Shown here in pieces: positions 28,135-37,046 of a stretch of DNA of 64,000 bases. Position 1 is the first letter of the stretch; each line of letters starts with the position of its first letter. The notes below the pieces were generated by a model, which worked only from the letters and a program-made list of their open reading frames with translations, searched no databases and was not told where the DNA came from. The translations under genes were made by a program, and so were the position numbers. Location: assembly GCF_000586435.1 (NCBI RefSeq), contig NZ_BAWH01000013.1, positions 1 through 64,000 on the forward strand, given 5' to 3'. This DNA comes from Psychrobacter sp. JCM 18901. Its GTDB lineage: Bacteria > Pseudomonadota > Gammaproteobacteria > Pseudomonadales > Moraxellaceae.

Positions 28135-29244
28135 TTAATCGTGAGTGAATGCCAAGCCTTCCTTAATAGCAGGCTGTGCATAGAACGCTTCTAGCATTTC
28201 ACGAATATGAGCTGTCAACCAAGGCGTCTCAAGAGCATCGTACACGATAGGCAGTAGAGCCGTACTACATTGCTTCATGGCCGCTTCGTCAATGTGTAAA
28301 CTCGCCGCAATGGTCGCCATCGTGTCAGCCTGATGGTTGGCATACCAAGTGTTAATGCTTGCCGAGACTAAACTGTGTAGATACGGTGACAGTCGCAGGC
28401 GATTATAGCTCTGTTGGATACTGGCTTCGATATGGTCAATGCTACTATTACCGGGCTCATCGCTTAAATAGGTTTGTAGCTCACTGATCGGTTGGTCTTT
28501 GATGCGCTCCCAGCCCATAACCATCAGGCGCGCCACCTCTTCGTTTGATAAGTGTTCCTGCGCATTGGCTTCGGCTTTGCGCGTCAAATCTTTGATATTG
28601 CGATGCAGGTACGTTTGTAGTTTTTCATCGAGGTTTCTGTTGGTTGCCTTTTCAAAAGAGCTGCGCCCAAGCTTCATCAATTTACCAACGCCACCTGCTT
28701 TATCGAGGGTGCTTTCCATAAAGTCGTTGATAGCGTGATAGAGTGTTTGGGTCAACAAATCAGCGAAGGTTTCGTTACCGACCAGTGTGTGAATCAATAT
28801 GTTACGCTGCTGCTCGTGACTACCGATATAGTTGGCCAGCGTTTCGACTTGGGCATCATCGACCAGCTCAGACAAAGGCACGTTGTCATTGACTGGGTGA
28901 TAAATAATGGTGTGCAAAATATCACGGATATCGGTACGCATCACCTCAGTCATCGGCTGATTTAACAGCCAGTCTTTCATCAGCTGCTGTAAATGGTCAC
29001 AGGTAATATATTTGCTTAAGGGCTGCGCACCAAACCATTGCCAAGCTTCCATCGCTAGTGGCTCAGCTTGATTGTGCAACCACTGCTGCATAAAGTTGAC
29101 TTGAGCATCGATCAAGCTATCTACTGTCAAACGGCTAGCTGATGGCTGTTTTGACAAGTTGGTGTCTGCGTTGTCACTTTTAGTCTCTGCATTAGGCATT
29201 TGTGTTTGGCTATCTGGTGAAGTCGGCATAGGTTTTGAAGTCAT
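28135..29244 (-). CDS. Conserved hypothetical protein, alpha-helical
   Basis: A 369-residue protein I do not recognise. Residues 1-40 are hydrophilic and rich in Ser, Asp and Asn; the rest is predicted helical and soluble, with no signal peptide or membrane segment. A notable basic stretch is KAGGVGKLMKLGRSSFEKAT near residue 190, followed by a probable coiled coil. Near 225-245 runs NAQEHLSNEEVARLMVMGWE. It sits immediately upstream of the YbjN-domain gene in the same direction and divergent from ccmA. No function is suggested by these features alone. The frame is intact and codon use matches the neighbours, so it is a real gene. Confidence 0.65.
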   Translation of the reverse strand: MTSKPMPTSPDSQTQMPNAETKSDNADTNLSKQPSASRLTVDSLIDAQVNFMQQWLHNQAEPLAMEAWQWFGAQPLSKYITCDHLQQLMKDWLLNQPMTEVMRTDIRDILHTIIYHPVNDNVPLSELVDDAQVETLANYIGSHEQQRNILIHTLVGNETFADLLTQTLYHAINDFMESTLDKAGGVGKLMKLGRSSFEKATNRNLDEKLQTYLHRNIKDLTRKAEANAQEHLSNEEVARLMVMGWERIKDQPISELQTYLSDEPGNSSIDHIEASIQQSYNRLRLSPYLHSLVSASINTWYANHQADTMATIAASLHIDEAAMKQCSTALLPIVYDALETPWLTAHIREMLEAFYAQPAIKEGLAFTHD

Positions 29245-29407
29245 ATTTTAAAGTCGTATTTTTTTTGAGGTCGTACTTTTTGAAGTCAGAGTAATCGACA
29301 ATTTGTTATACTGTGTGTTTGTAGCGAGCATAGGGTATTATGCCACGAACATTGCCTTTGTTTGTGATGAATATTGACTGCTGCTTGATAAATAACCAGG
29401 GGTTTTG

Positions 29408-30037
29408 ATGACGGTTTTGGATACGCCTTTACTTGCACTTGATGAGCTGACGGTTCAGCGCGGTGAGATACCGCTGTGCGAAGGAGTTGCGTTGCAGCTA
29501 TCTGCTGGTAGTATTTGCCATTTGATTGGGGCAAATGGGACGGGAAAGACCACGTTACTCATGCAATTGGCTGGATTGTTACCTGTTTTGTCAGGTAGAG
29601 TTATTTATCAAGGACAATCGTGCCTGCCTATCCAGCCCTTATATGTCTCACACCAGTTGGGCATCCATCCGAATCTGACAGTAGCACAAAACCTAACGTT
29701 TCTACTGAACTTATATGGTATTACTCCAAGCGCTGCTGATATTGATAATGCGCTCACATGGGTTGGGCTACAAGGGTTTGAAACGATCAGCTCCAGTCAT
29801 TTGTCCGCTGGGCAAACGCGGCGCATCACGCTGGCACGATTGTACTTGTTAACTCCTGACGTGACACCGCTCTGGTTACTTGATGAGCCTTTCACGGCGC
29901 TGGATGTTGATATGGTGGCACGTATGGAAGAGCGGTTATGCGACTTTGCACAGGCTGGCGGGTCGATACTAATGACCAGCCATCAGGCAGTCTGTGTCGC
30001 CAATCAAGTGCTCGATTTGTCAAATTACATGGTATAA
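29408..30037 (+). CDS. ccmA: Cytochrome c biogenesis heme exporter ATPase CcmA
   Basis: A 209-residue ABC ATPase: Walker A IGANGTGKTT, signature LSAGQTRR, Walker B PLWLLDEP and the TSHQ switch, with the CcmA-typical lengths between them. CcmA powers release of heme-loaded CcmE from the CcmABCD complex at the inner membrane. The start at 29408 has GGGG five bases upstream. It opens the ccm cluster ccmA-ccmB-ccmC-ccmD-ccmE. Confidence 0.92.
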   Translation: MTVLDTPLLALDELTVQRGEIPLCEGVALQLSAGSICHLIGANGTGKTTLLMQLAGLLPVLSGRVIYQGQSCLPIQPLYVSHQLGIHPNLTVAQNLTFLLNLYGITPSAADIDNALTWVGLQGFETISSSHLSAGQTRRITLARLYLLTPDVTPLWLLDEPFTALDVDMVARMEERLCDFAQAGGSILMTSHQAVCVANQVLDLSNYMV

Positions 30038-30120
30038 GTTTGATTGCTATCAGTACCATCAGTATACGTGCAAGGACAAATAATGACAGACAGTCCAATA
30101 CAAGTAGGATCAGTAGCAGC

Positions 30121-30828
30121 ATGAATAAAAGCCCAAATGCTATTGTCGCAGTGCCTCGCAGTATTGGCTTCCTGCAGCTGTGGCGCCGTGAATGGCAAGT
30201 CAAGCAGCAAGGAGCGGTACAATGGTTGTATCCGTTAGTACTGTTCTTAGTGATTATTACTTTGTTTCCGTTGGCAGTCGGTAGTGAGCCTGCGCTATTG
30301 CAGCGTCTGGGCGTATCAGCAGTGTGGATTGCTGCATTGCTGTCACTGGTAATGGGTGTTGATGGATTATTTAAGCCTGCGCTTGATAATGGTACGCTTG
30401 CGCAATTGGTCGTGGCCAAAGCGTCACTACCGCTATGGGTGCTGATTAGACTGGTCATTCATTGGATTTTTAGTAGTGGTATTGTGGCAGTGCTTAGCTT
30501 GCTTGCCGTGCCGTTATTTCAGCTCAGTTGGTTTGAAGCGTGGATCTTGATGGCTTCTATCGTGACAGGTAGCCCAATGCTTTTGATGTTATCAGCAGTG
30601 GCCAGTAGTTTGACGCTATCGTTAAAGAATGGGGCAGTATTAGTGCCTTTGATTGCTTTACCGATGCAGTTGCCAGTCTTGATTTTTGCTACGGGTGCGG
30701 TTGATTTATTTGCCTCTGGGCTGAATGGTTTGCCTATCTTAGCTTTATTACTAGCAGGAAGTATTGTTTCTGTCCTAGTTATGCCTTGGGTGATTGCTAC
30801 CACTTTAAAGATGTCATGGCTCAATTAA
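30121..30828 (+). CDS. ccmB: Heme exporter membrane subunit CcmB
   Basis: A 235-residue protein with six hydrophobic helices. FLQLWRREWQVKQQGAVQWL near the start and GSPMLLMLSAVASSLTLSLK in the middle match CcmB. It forms the membrane part of the CcmABC release complex. The start is not certain. ATG 30121 gives a normal N terminus but has a poor ribosome site. A better one (AAGGA) precedes ATG 30083, which opens a 13-codon frame overlapping the CcmB ATG as ATGA. This may be a leader coupled to ccmB, or the true start separated by a one-base error. Confidence 0.88.
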   Translation: MNKSPNAIVAVPRSIGFLQLWRREWQVKQQGAVQWLYPLVLFLVIITLFPLAVGSEPALLQRLGVSAVWIAALLSLVMGVDGLFKPALDNGTLAQLVVAKASLPLWVLIRLVIHWIFSSGIVAVLSLLAVPLFQLSWFEAWILMASIVTGSPMLLMLSAVASSLTLSLKNGAVLVPLIALPMQLPVLIFATGAVDLFASGLNGLPILALLLAGSIVSVLVMPWVIATTLKMSWLN

Positions 30829-30873
30829 ACGATTTGCTTGTTGCAATCTTAAAATCCAGATTTCGAAATTTGA

Positions 30874-30957
30874 TTATCTAAACCCAGTTATATAAATCTA
30901 GTTATCTAAACCTAGCAATATAAATCTAGTTATCTGAACCTAGTTGTTTGAACCCTA
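30874..30957. repeat. Tandem repeat: three 28-bp units, each of two 14-bp half-units
   Basis: Units start at 30874, 30902 and 30930. The 14-bp half-units read TTATCTAAACCCAG, TTATATAAATCTAG, TTATCTAAACCTAG, CAATATAAATCTAG, TTATCTGAACCTAG and TTGTTTGAACCCTA. The array fills the interval between ccmB and the predicted ccmC promoter. Confidence 0.85.
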
Positions 30958-30989
30958 TATATTAACATCGTGGTGAAAACTGACAATTT

Positions 30990-30998
30990 TGCTATAAT
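30990..30998 (+). promoter_or_regulatory. Extended -10 promoter for ccmC
   Basis: TGCTATAAT is a perfect extended -10 element; no good -35 is needed for this class. It lies about 130 bp before ccmC and directly after the 28-bp repeat array. Confidence 0.5.
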
Positions 30999-31128
30999 AG
31001 TCAATTGAATACGTAAACAGCTCTTTGTAGATTCTATCCAGTGTTTAACGCCAGCAGGTGAGTTGATAGTGTTGCTTTGATAGACCGCATCATTTATCAC
31101 CAGTAAGCTGTGTAATAGGTTTCTTCCC

Positions 31129-31916
31129 ATGCCCAACCTGAATAACGTCTCATCCCCTAGCTTGTGGCAGCGCATTTGGCAGGGTTTCTTGACCACTGTG
31201 GGTACCAAGCAGTTTTTTCGTATCTTTAGCCCTTGGGTCAAGTGGTTAGCGATATTGGCTAGTCTCTGTTTGCTCATTGGTAGCGTATGGGGCCTTGCTT
31301 TTGCGCCGCCTGATTATCTTCAGGGCAATAGCTATCGCATTATATTTATCCATGTGCCAGCGGCCAGTCTTGCCATTTCTATTTACTTTTCCCTTGCAGT
31401 TCTAGGGGTAATCTATTTGGTATGGAAGATTAAGACGGCCAGTCTGGTCGCGCAGGCACTTGCTCCGATGGGGTTTTTGCTGTGTGTCATCAGTTTGCTT
31501 ACAGGCTCTATCTGGGCAAAGCAACATGGGGCACTTACTGGGTGTGGGACGCACGCCTTACGTCAATGCTGATATTAGCGTTTCTATATGCGGGCGTGAT
31601 GGCACTGTTTGCCGCTTTTGAGCATACGGCCAATCGCGGTAAAGCGGCTGCTATTTTATCTATTGTAGGCGCAGTGAACCTGCCTATTATCAAGTACTCA
31701 GTAGAGTGGTGGAATACCTTGCACCAAGGCGCGACCTTTAGCTTGACGGCAGCACCGAAGATGTCGGCAGATATGTGGATGCCTTTACTACTGATGATTA
31801 TCGGCAGCTATTTACTGGTTGCGACATTAGCGATTTATCGTACCAACACGCTGATTCTATACCGTGATCAAGGCAAAGCGTGGGTTAAAGAATACATTCG
31901 TGGTCAACACAAATAA
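31129..31916 (+). CDS. ccmC: Heme transfer membrane protein CcmC, one frameshift
   Basis: A six-helix heme-handling protein. The tryptophan-rich periplasmic motif WGTYWVWD, with the preceding GSIWGKAT, is diagnostic; conserved histidines occur in FIHVPAA and in WWNTLHQG. CcmC delivers heme to CcmE. The reading frame breaks at 31514-31516, where three G stand for the expected four (TGG GGC encoding Trp-Gly of the motif). The first frame ends at 31572 and the second resumes to 31916. The restored length, about 262 residues, is normal. It is followed closely by ccmD. Confidence 0.9.
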
Positions 31917-31932
31917 CGGCTAGGAAAATACT

Positions 31933-32154
31933 ATGCAGCCTTACTTTTATAGCGTATCTGAGTTTTTCGCCATGGGTAAGCATGGGGTTTTTGTATGGTC
32001 GTGCTGGGCGATAACGATCGGCGTGATGTTGGCGTTTATTATCTATAGCCGCAGACAGCGACAGTCACTTATCAAACAGCTGATCATCCAGCAAGCGCGA
32101 CAAGCACAACGAACGACCAAAACCTCAACGCCTGTAACCAAACAGGCGGAATGA
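31933..32154 (+). CDS. ccmD: Heme exporter small subunit CcmD
   Basis: A 73-residue protein with one membrane helix (VFVWSCWAITIGVMLAFIIY) preceded by FFAMGKHG, the usual CcmD opening, and followed by a basic cytoplasmic tail (SRRQRQ). CcmD stabilises the CcmABC complex and is needed for release of holo-CcmE. It lies 16 bp after ccmC. Confidence 0.88.
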   Translation: MQPYFYSVSEFFAMGKHGVFVWSCWAITIGVMLAFIIYSRRQRQSLIKQLIIQQARQAQRTTKTSTPVTKQAE

Positions 32155-32398
32155 AAAATCATCTTAATATCATGGTTTTAGCGTAAGAAGCCGTATCCTT
32201 ACACTGACAAAAATATGACCTTATAGGCAGTGATGAGGCTTATTGATTTGTCTGAAAAATGCTACCATATAGCGATTAGAAGAGTACGATTAGAAAGACA
32301 TTTTTAGAACGTTTTTCTAATGGTAGTTTCTTCAAAATTTTCTATTTTATAGATTGATTATGGTTTATAAAATAGTGACTCATTAATGGGGTAGTGGT

Positions 32399-32878
32399 AT
32401 GAATGCAGTTCGTCGGAAAAAACTGACATGGGTTATGTTTACACTGGCAGGTGCGGCAGTGGCAGTTATGTTGGTTATCTATGCCATCGGGCAGCAAACT
32501 GACTACTACTTTGATGCAACCGCTATTGCCCAAGGTGAAGCGCCTCAAGACAAACGTATTCGTGCTGGTGGTATGGTGGTTGCAGGTAGTGTGCAGCGTG
32601 CAGCAGACAATCCATTAAATGTTGAGTTTGCGATTACTGATTTTCAATCAACCGTGCCAGTGACTTACCAAGGTATCCTGCCAGACTTATTTGCTGAAAA
32701 CTCAGGTGTCGTAGCCACGGGTAAAATGCAAGGCGATACTTTCGTCGCTGGAGAAGTATTGGCCAAGCATGATGAAAACTATATGCCGCCAGAAGTCGCT
32801 AAATCTATGAAAGAAAATAACCGCAGTGGAGCGATACCTTCTTCTGAACAGTATAATCCTGCTGAAAAAAATTCATGA
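32399..32878 (+). CDS. ccmE: Heme chaperone CcmE
   Basis: A 159-residue protein with the order typical of CcmE: basic start RRKKLTW, one N-terminal membrane helix, then the OB-fold with [14 protein letters not shown] and [10 protein letters not shown], where the His covalently binds heme and the Tyr is the axial ligand. It carries heme to the cytochrome c lyase. A 244-bp gap separates it from ccmD. No ccmF, ccmG or ccmH follows. Confidence 0.93.
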   Translation: MNAVRRKKLTWVMFTLAGAAVAVMLVIYAIGQQTDYYFDATAIAQGEAPQDKRIRAGGMVVAGSVQRAADNPLNVEFAITDFQSTVPVTYQGILPDLFAENSGVVATGKMQGDTFVAGEVLAKHDENYMPPEVAKSMKENNRSGAIPSSEQYNPAEKNS

Positions 32879-32924
32879 GACCGAAACCCTACAACAGTAA
32901 CGATTATAAGTTGTCGTACCATAT

Positions 32925-32954
32925 AAAAAAAGCCACCGATTATCGGTGGCTTTT
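32925..32954. terminator. Bidirectional terminator
   Basis: AAAAGCCACCGAT, a 2-nt tip and TCGGTGGCTTTT, between ccmE and the convergent aldo/keto reductase gene. Confidence 0.85.
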
Positions 32955-32975
32955 CATTGAGCTTTGTTTCGCTAA

Positions 32976-33847
32976 TCAGTTAATCGTACTTATTAACCTA
33001 TTAGTCATCCCATACTGGCTATAGTCAGGATGTTCAATTTTACGACCGTCAGAGCTAGCTAGGTTGCCGATTTTTTCTAATTCGTCTGCACTTAACTCAA
33101 CCTTGATGGCATCTAGATTACCTTGCAGGTGATCAGGGTTAGACGTTTTTGGAATAGCCACACGATGCTTGTCTGATAAGATCCAAGCTAGTGAGATTTG
33201 TGCTGGTGTTACGTTGTGCTTATCTGCAATCTCTTTAATTACTTCGTTATCAAATACATCACCACGCGCTAATGGCGAGTAGGCCTCTAATAGAATATGA
33301 TGATTATTCAAAAAGGTCTGCAATGTGTTTTGCTTAATGAACGGATGAAACTCTACTTGGTTCACGACGATAGGCACATCAGCATATTTCTTGGCTTCAA
33401 TGATATTAGCAATATTGAAGTTTGAAACACCAATATGGCGCGTTAGACCTTGCTTTTGGAGTTCACACAGCGCAGGAATGGTCTCAGATAACGGCACGCG
33501 GTCATCAGGCCAGTGCAATAGCAACAGATCGACATAATCTGTACCCAAATCTTCCAAAGAGCGCTTGGCTGCTGCGACCAGTTTTTCTGGTTCAAACTTC
33601 ATGTCATCTGGAAAAATCTTGGTAGTCAAAAAGAACTTATCACGAGCCACGCCTGATTGTCTGATGCCTTCGCCAACTTCTTTTTCATTACCGTAAGCTT
33701 GAGCGGTATCAATATGCTCATACCCCATTTCTAACGCTTTTTTTAACCACGTCCACGCAATCTTGTCCTGTTGACTGCCAAGTACCTAGCTAGGATGGGG
33801 ATATTTGCTTGTCCAGCGGTACGAATATTATAGTTTTTAGCACTCAT
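32976..33847 (-). CDS. Aldo/keto reductase (DkgA/DkgB-like), two frameshifts
   Basis: A TIM-barrel NADPH-dependent reductase. The catalytic Asp and Tyr lie in YEHIDTAQAYGNE, the Lys in FLTTKIFPDD and the His in LLLLHWPD; the cofactor end shows AIPKTSNPDHLQGNLDA. Substrates are small aldehydes or ketones such as methylglyoxal or diketogulonate. The first 40 codons are recovered from ATG 33847 (AAGGATAATAAT upstream) as MSAKNYNIRTAGQANIPIL, a normal family start. Breaks fall near 33786-33793 and at T7 33738-33744. The restored length, about 290 residues, matches the family. Confidence 0.85.
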
Positions 33848-34093
33848 ATTATTATCCTTATTATTTGTGTCTTATAGCTTTTCATTAGTTTAAAATGTCA
33901 TCAATAGTGAGATCTAGCTAGTAAATTACTATTGAGCCTGTCTACTATAAGAAAAACCAAAGGTGAGTGGAAGCGTGAGTGACGGTTTCCTACAAAGGGC
34001 AAACAGGCTGTAACGTGATTTTTGATAGTTATTTAATGCACAGTTAGTCTTTTAATAACTGTATCGGAAGATAGCAATTCCAAAATCAAAGAC
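33848..34093. other. Intergenic stretch
   Basis: No gene seen. It holds the promoter of the aldo/keto reductase and leads into the metQ terminator. Confidence 0.4.
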
Positions 34094-34129
34094 AAAAAAA
34101 CGCCCATCACTCTAAGTCATGGGCGTTTC
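34094..34129 (-). terminator. Terminator after metQ
   Basis: On the minus strand AAACGCCCAT, a loop of about 11 nt, ATGGGCGTTTTTTT. Confidence 0.85.
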
Positions 34130-34174
34130 TATTAATCATAACACCTAAAAAACTAGGTACTTTGATTTAAAGTC

Positions 34175-35143
34175 TTATTGAGCAGCAGCTTCTGGAGCGT
34201 CAGCGCTTTCAGTTTTAGCAGCAGTGTCCGTATGTGCGCTATGATCAGTACCCCAGATTTTTGGGTACTTGTAGCCAGGGAACGTTTCATGAGCGTACTT
34301 TTTGAAAGCTTCTGAGTTATAAGCGTTGGTCACATCTTCAACCCATTTTTTACCAGTATCAGCAGATTTGATCGCTGACCAGTTTACATAAGCAAAGCTT
34401 GGCTCTTGGAACAATGCTTCGGTCAATTTGATACCAGAGTCAGTAGCATAGTTACCGTTGATAACTGCGAAGTCAACTTCATCACGTGCGCGTGGTAATT
34501 GAGCAGCTTCTAGTTCAACGATTTCGATATCGTATTTGCTGTTATCAGCGATATCAGCTTTTGATGCTGTCAATGGATCGATGTTGTCTTTCAATTTGAT
34601 CCAGCCAAGATCGTTCATCATAACCAAAGCACGAGCAAAGTTACTAGGATCGTTTGGTGCAGAGACACTCATACCTTTAAATGCAGCATCAAGACTGGTC
34701 TTTTTACCTGAGTAAATGCCAAGCGGAGCCGTTGGTACTTGGAATGCTTCTACTAGATCAAGATTGTTTTCTTTTTTGAAATTATCAAGATAAGGCTTGT
34801 GCTGGAAAATGTTGATATCCAAATCGCCTTCAGCCAATGCAAGGTTAGGACGGACATAGTCAGTAAAAGCAATCAACTCAACTTCATAACCTTGAGCTTC
34901 AAGCGTGCCTTTTACTTGGTTACGAACCATATCAGCAAAATCACCCTCAGTCGTACCGATAACAATTTTGGTATGGTCAGGATCGATATCGCTAGCGGCA
35001 GTTTCTGCAGTGGCACCCTCGGTTACTGGCTCTTTAGTCGCTTCTGGCGCTGATGAATTGCTGCAACCGACTAAGACTAGACCTGATACACCAACAGCGG
35101 CAAATGCGGTAGCTAACTGACGGCTAATATCTGTTAATTTCAT
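34175..35143 (-). CDS. metQ: Methionine ABC transporter binding lipoprotein MetQ
   Basis: A 322-residue NlpA/MetQ protein. The lipobox LVLVGC places the lipidated Cys at 27. The ligand domain shows IVIGTTEGDFADMVRN, DLDINIFQHKPYLDNFKKEN and a C-terminal PGYKYPKIW. It captures D- or L-methionine for the MetNI pump. A 35-residue Glu/Thr/Ala-rich linker follows the Cys and a similar tail of about 20 residues ends the protein. It is the last gene of a metN-metI-metQ operon on the minus strand. Confidence 0.92.
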   Translation of the reverse strand: MKLTDISRQLATAFAAVGVSGLVLVGCSNSSAPEATKEPVTEGATAETAASDIDPDHTKIVIGTTEGDFADMVRNQVKGTLEAQGYEVELIAFTDYVRPNLALAEGDLDINIFQHKPYLDNFKKENNLDLVEAFQVPTAPLGIYSGKKTSLDAAFKGMSVSAPNDPSNFARALVMMNDLGWIKLKDNIDPLTASKADIADNSKYDIEIVELEAAQLPRARDEVDFAVINGNYATDSGIKLTEALFQEPSFAYVNWSAIKSADTGKKWVEDVTNAYNSEAFKKYAHETFPGYKYPKIWGTDHSAHTDTAAKTESADAPEAAAQ

Positions 35144-35313
35144 AATATGTCCTTAATAATGAATGGGGTTGAGTAAAACGTTTATCGTCTGAACATTAAA
35201 AAAGCAACATTATAAATAGTAATGCTGCTTTTGTTGTAAGAGCTGAGATAAGGGTTAAGTGTTGCCAAAAATAAACCTAGTCGCTCGTAAAGTCAAGTAT
35301 TCTCTAAAGCGGT

Positions 35314-36000
35314 TTAACGTTTGTCTAAACGATTGGCGAGCCAGTTACCAGAGGCTTGAATCGAGACGACCATGATAGATAGTACAATTACGATAAAAAT
35401 CATTACCTCAGTTTGATAGCGATAATAGCCATAACGAATGGCTAGATCACCTAAACCGCCACCACCAATCATACCAGCCGCCGCTGAATAAGAGAGCAAG
35501 CTGATACAAAGAATAGTGACTGACAATACTAAACCTGAGCGCGCTTCATTGAGTAATACTTTAATAATGGTAAAAGGTCGTGCACCCATCGATTCGGTGG
35601 CTTCGATAATACCGCGCGGCACTTCACGTAAATTTTGCTCGACCAAACGCGCAAAATAAAACGAACCAGCGATAGCAAGTACCAGTGATGCAGCGATCGG
35701 TCCGATACCTGTACCAACGATGGCCTTGGTAAACGGACTCATCGCAATCATCAAAATCACGAAAGGGAAGGCACGCATAAAGTTGGTAATACCGCCAAGC
35801 ACACCGTACAACGTCTTGTTTTGCAAAAACTGTCGATCACTAGACAAAAACAAGAATACGCCAAACAGTCCACCGATGACGATTGCGACCGTGGTGGAAA
35901 TACCAAGCATCACAAACGTATCAATAAATGCGCTCACGATCTCTTTGCGTAACACAAGTAACTTGTCTATAGAGGCGGATAATTCAGTACCAGTTAACAT
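35314..36000 (-). CDS. metI: Methionine ABC transporter permease MetI
   Basis: A 228-residue inner-membrane permease with five hydrophobic helices and the EAA loop EATESMGARPFTIIKVLLNE that docks on MetN. GGGGLGDLAIRYGYYRYQ near the C terminus is strongly conserved in MetI. It lies about 20 bp after metN and 170 bp before metQ. The frame is intact. Confidence 0.92.
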   Translation of the reverse strand: MLTGTELSASIDKLLVLRKEIVSAFIDTFVMLGISTTVAIVIGGLFGVFLFLSSDRQFLQNKTLYGVLGGITNFMRAFPFVILMIAMSPFTKAIVGTGIGPIAASLVLAIAGSFYFARLVEQNLREVPRGIIEATESMGARPFTIIKVLLNEARSGLVLSVTILCISLLSYSAAAGMIGGGGLGDLAIRYGYYRYQTEVMIFIVIVLSIMVVSIQASGNWLANRLDKR

Positions 36001-36019
36001 ATCTATTTCTCCTGCCTCA

Positions 36020-36790
36020 TTAGTCCTCGACGACTAGGCCTTTGCCAATCGGGGTGGTTGCTTGAATCAGACCATCTTGCACATCCGCAACTTCTAATAG
36101 TTGTCCTTGATGCAATAACGCTGCGCGATCACAAAGTCTACGAATCACACTCATCTCATGGGTCACGATGACGATAGTCACGCCAAGTTGCTCATTGATA
36201 TCGCGCAGACAAGTCAGCAAACTACGGGTCGTTGCAGGGTCAAGCGCACTGGTTGGCTCATCGGCAACAATACTTTTGGACTAGGGGCAATCGCGCGGGC
36301 AATACCCACACGCTGTTTTTGTCCACCTGATAGCTGCGCAGGATAGTGACCAGCACGATCGGTCAAATCAACAATCGCAAGACAATCCATAACGCGCTTA
36401 TGAATGTCGCGACTTGGATAACCAGAGATTTTTAAGTTAAATGCCACGTTGTCAAAAACCGTTTGATTAGACATCAGATTAAACTGCTGAAAAATCATAC
36501 CGATATTATGACGAGCAATACGCAGCTCACTGGCAGACAGCGTGGTTAGGTCAGTACCGTCTATCACGACTTGACCCGAATCTGGACGTTCAAGCATGTT
36601 GATTAGGCGCAATAAGGTAGATTTACCTGCGCCTGAATAACCCATTAGACCAAAGATTTCGCCTTGTTTGATAGTCAGAGATGTCGGCTCAACAGCGGTA
36701 AACCAATGTGGTTTGCCGTCTTTGTCTTTGATTGATCGGTCGCTTAAAAAAACTTTTGGTCACATCGTTTAAGACAATCATGTCATTCAT
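36020..36790 (-). CDS. metN: Methionine ABC transporter ATPase MetN, two frameshifts
   Basis: An ABC ATPase: Walker A GYSGAGKSTLLRLINML, Q-loop FQQFNLM, signature LSGGQKQRVGIARAIA, and, after correction, Walker B VLLADEPTSALDPATT and the H-loop VTHEM. Breaks are at A7 36746-36752 and near 36262-36265, the second destroying Walker B in the given frame. The gene ends at 36020 shortly after the H-loop region, so it lacks the C-terminal regulatory domain (NIL/C2) of E. coli MetN that senses methionine; restored length is about 256 residues versus 343. The start, ATG 36790 or 36781, has no clear ribosome site. Confidence 0.87.
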
Positions 36791-37046
36791 GGAGGGCTCA
36801 AAATTTAATAAATTTTTTAATGGTCAAAAACGCGTCATCAGGCCTCTTTCAATATGTAAGAAGCTCGTCAAAACGACAACAGTCAATAACCGTATAATAA
36901 GGGGCGGTAATATAGCATATTATCAGGCACTTTGGATATGCACATACGTGTCCGACTTATGATTAATAGCTATTAAGAATAAGCAGTTAAAATGCTAAGT
37001 ATGAAGGTGACAGCGTGATAGCTATCTATATAATAATGGGAATTGA

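Noticed and set aside
29938..30120. Longer N-terminal extension of CcmB from 29938
   Set aside because: It would overlap ccmA by about 100 bp, and the extra residues are polar and unlike CcmB; conservation begins at 30121.
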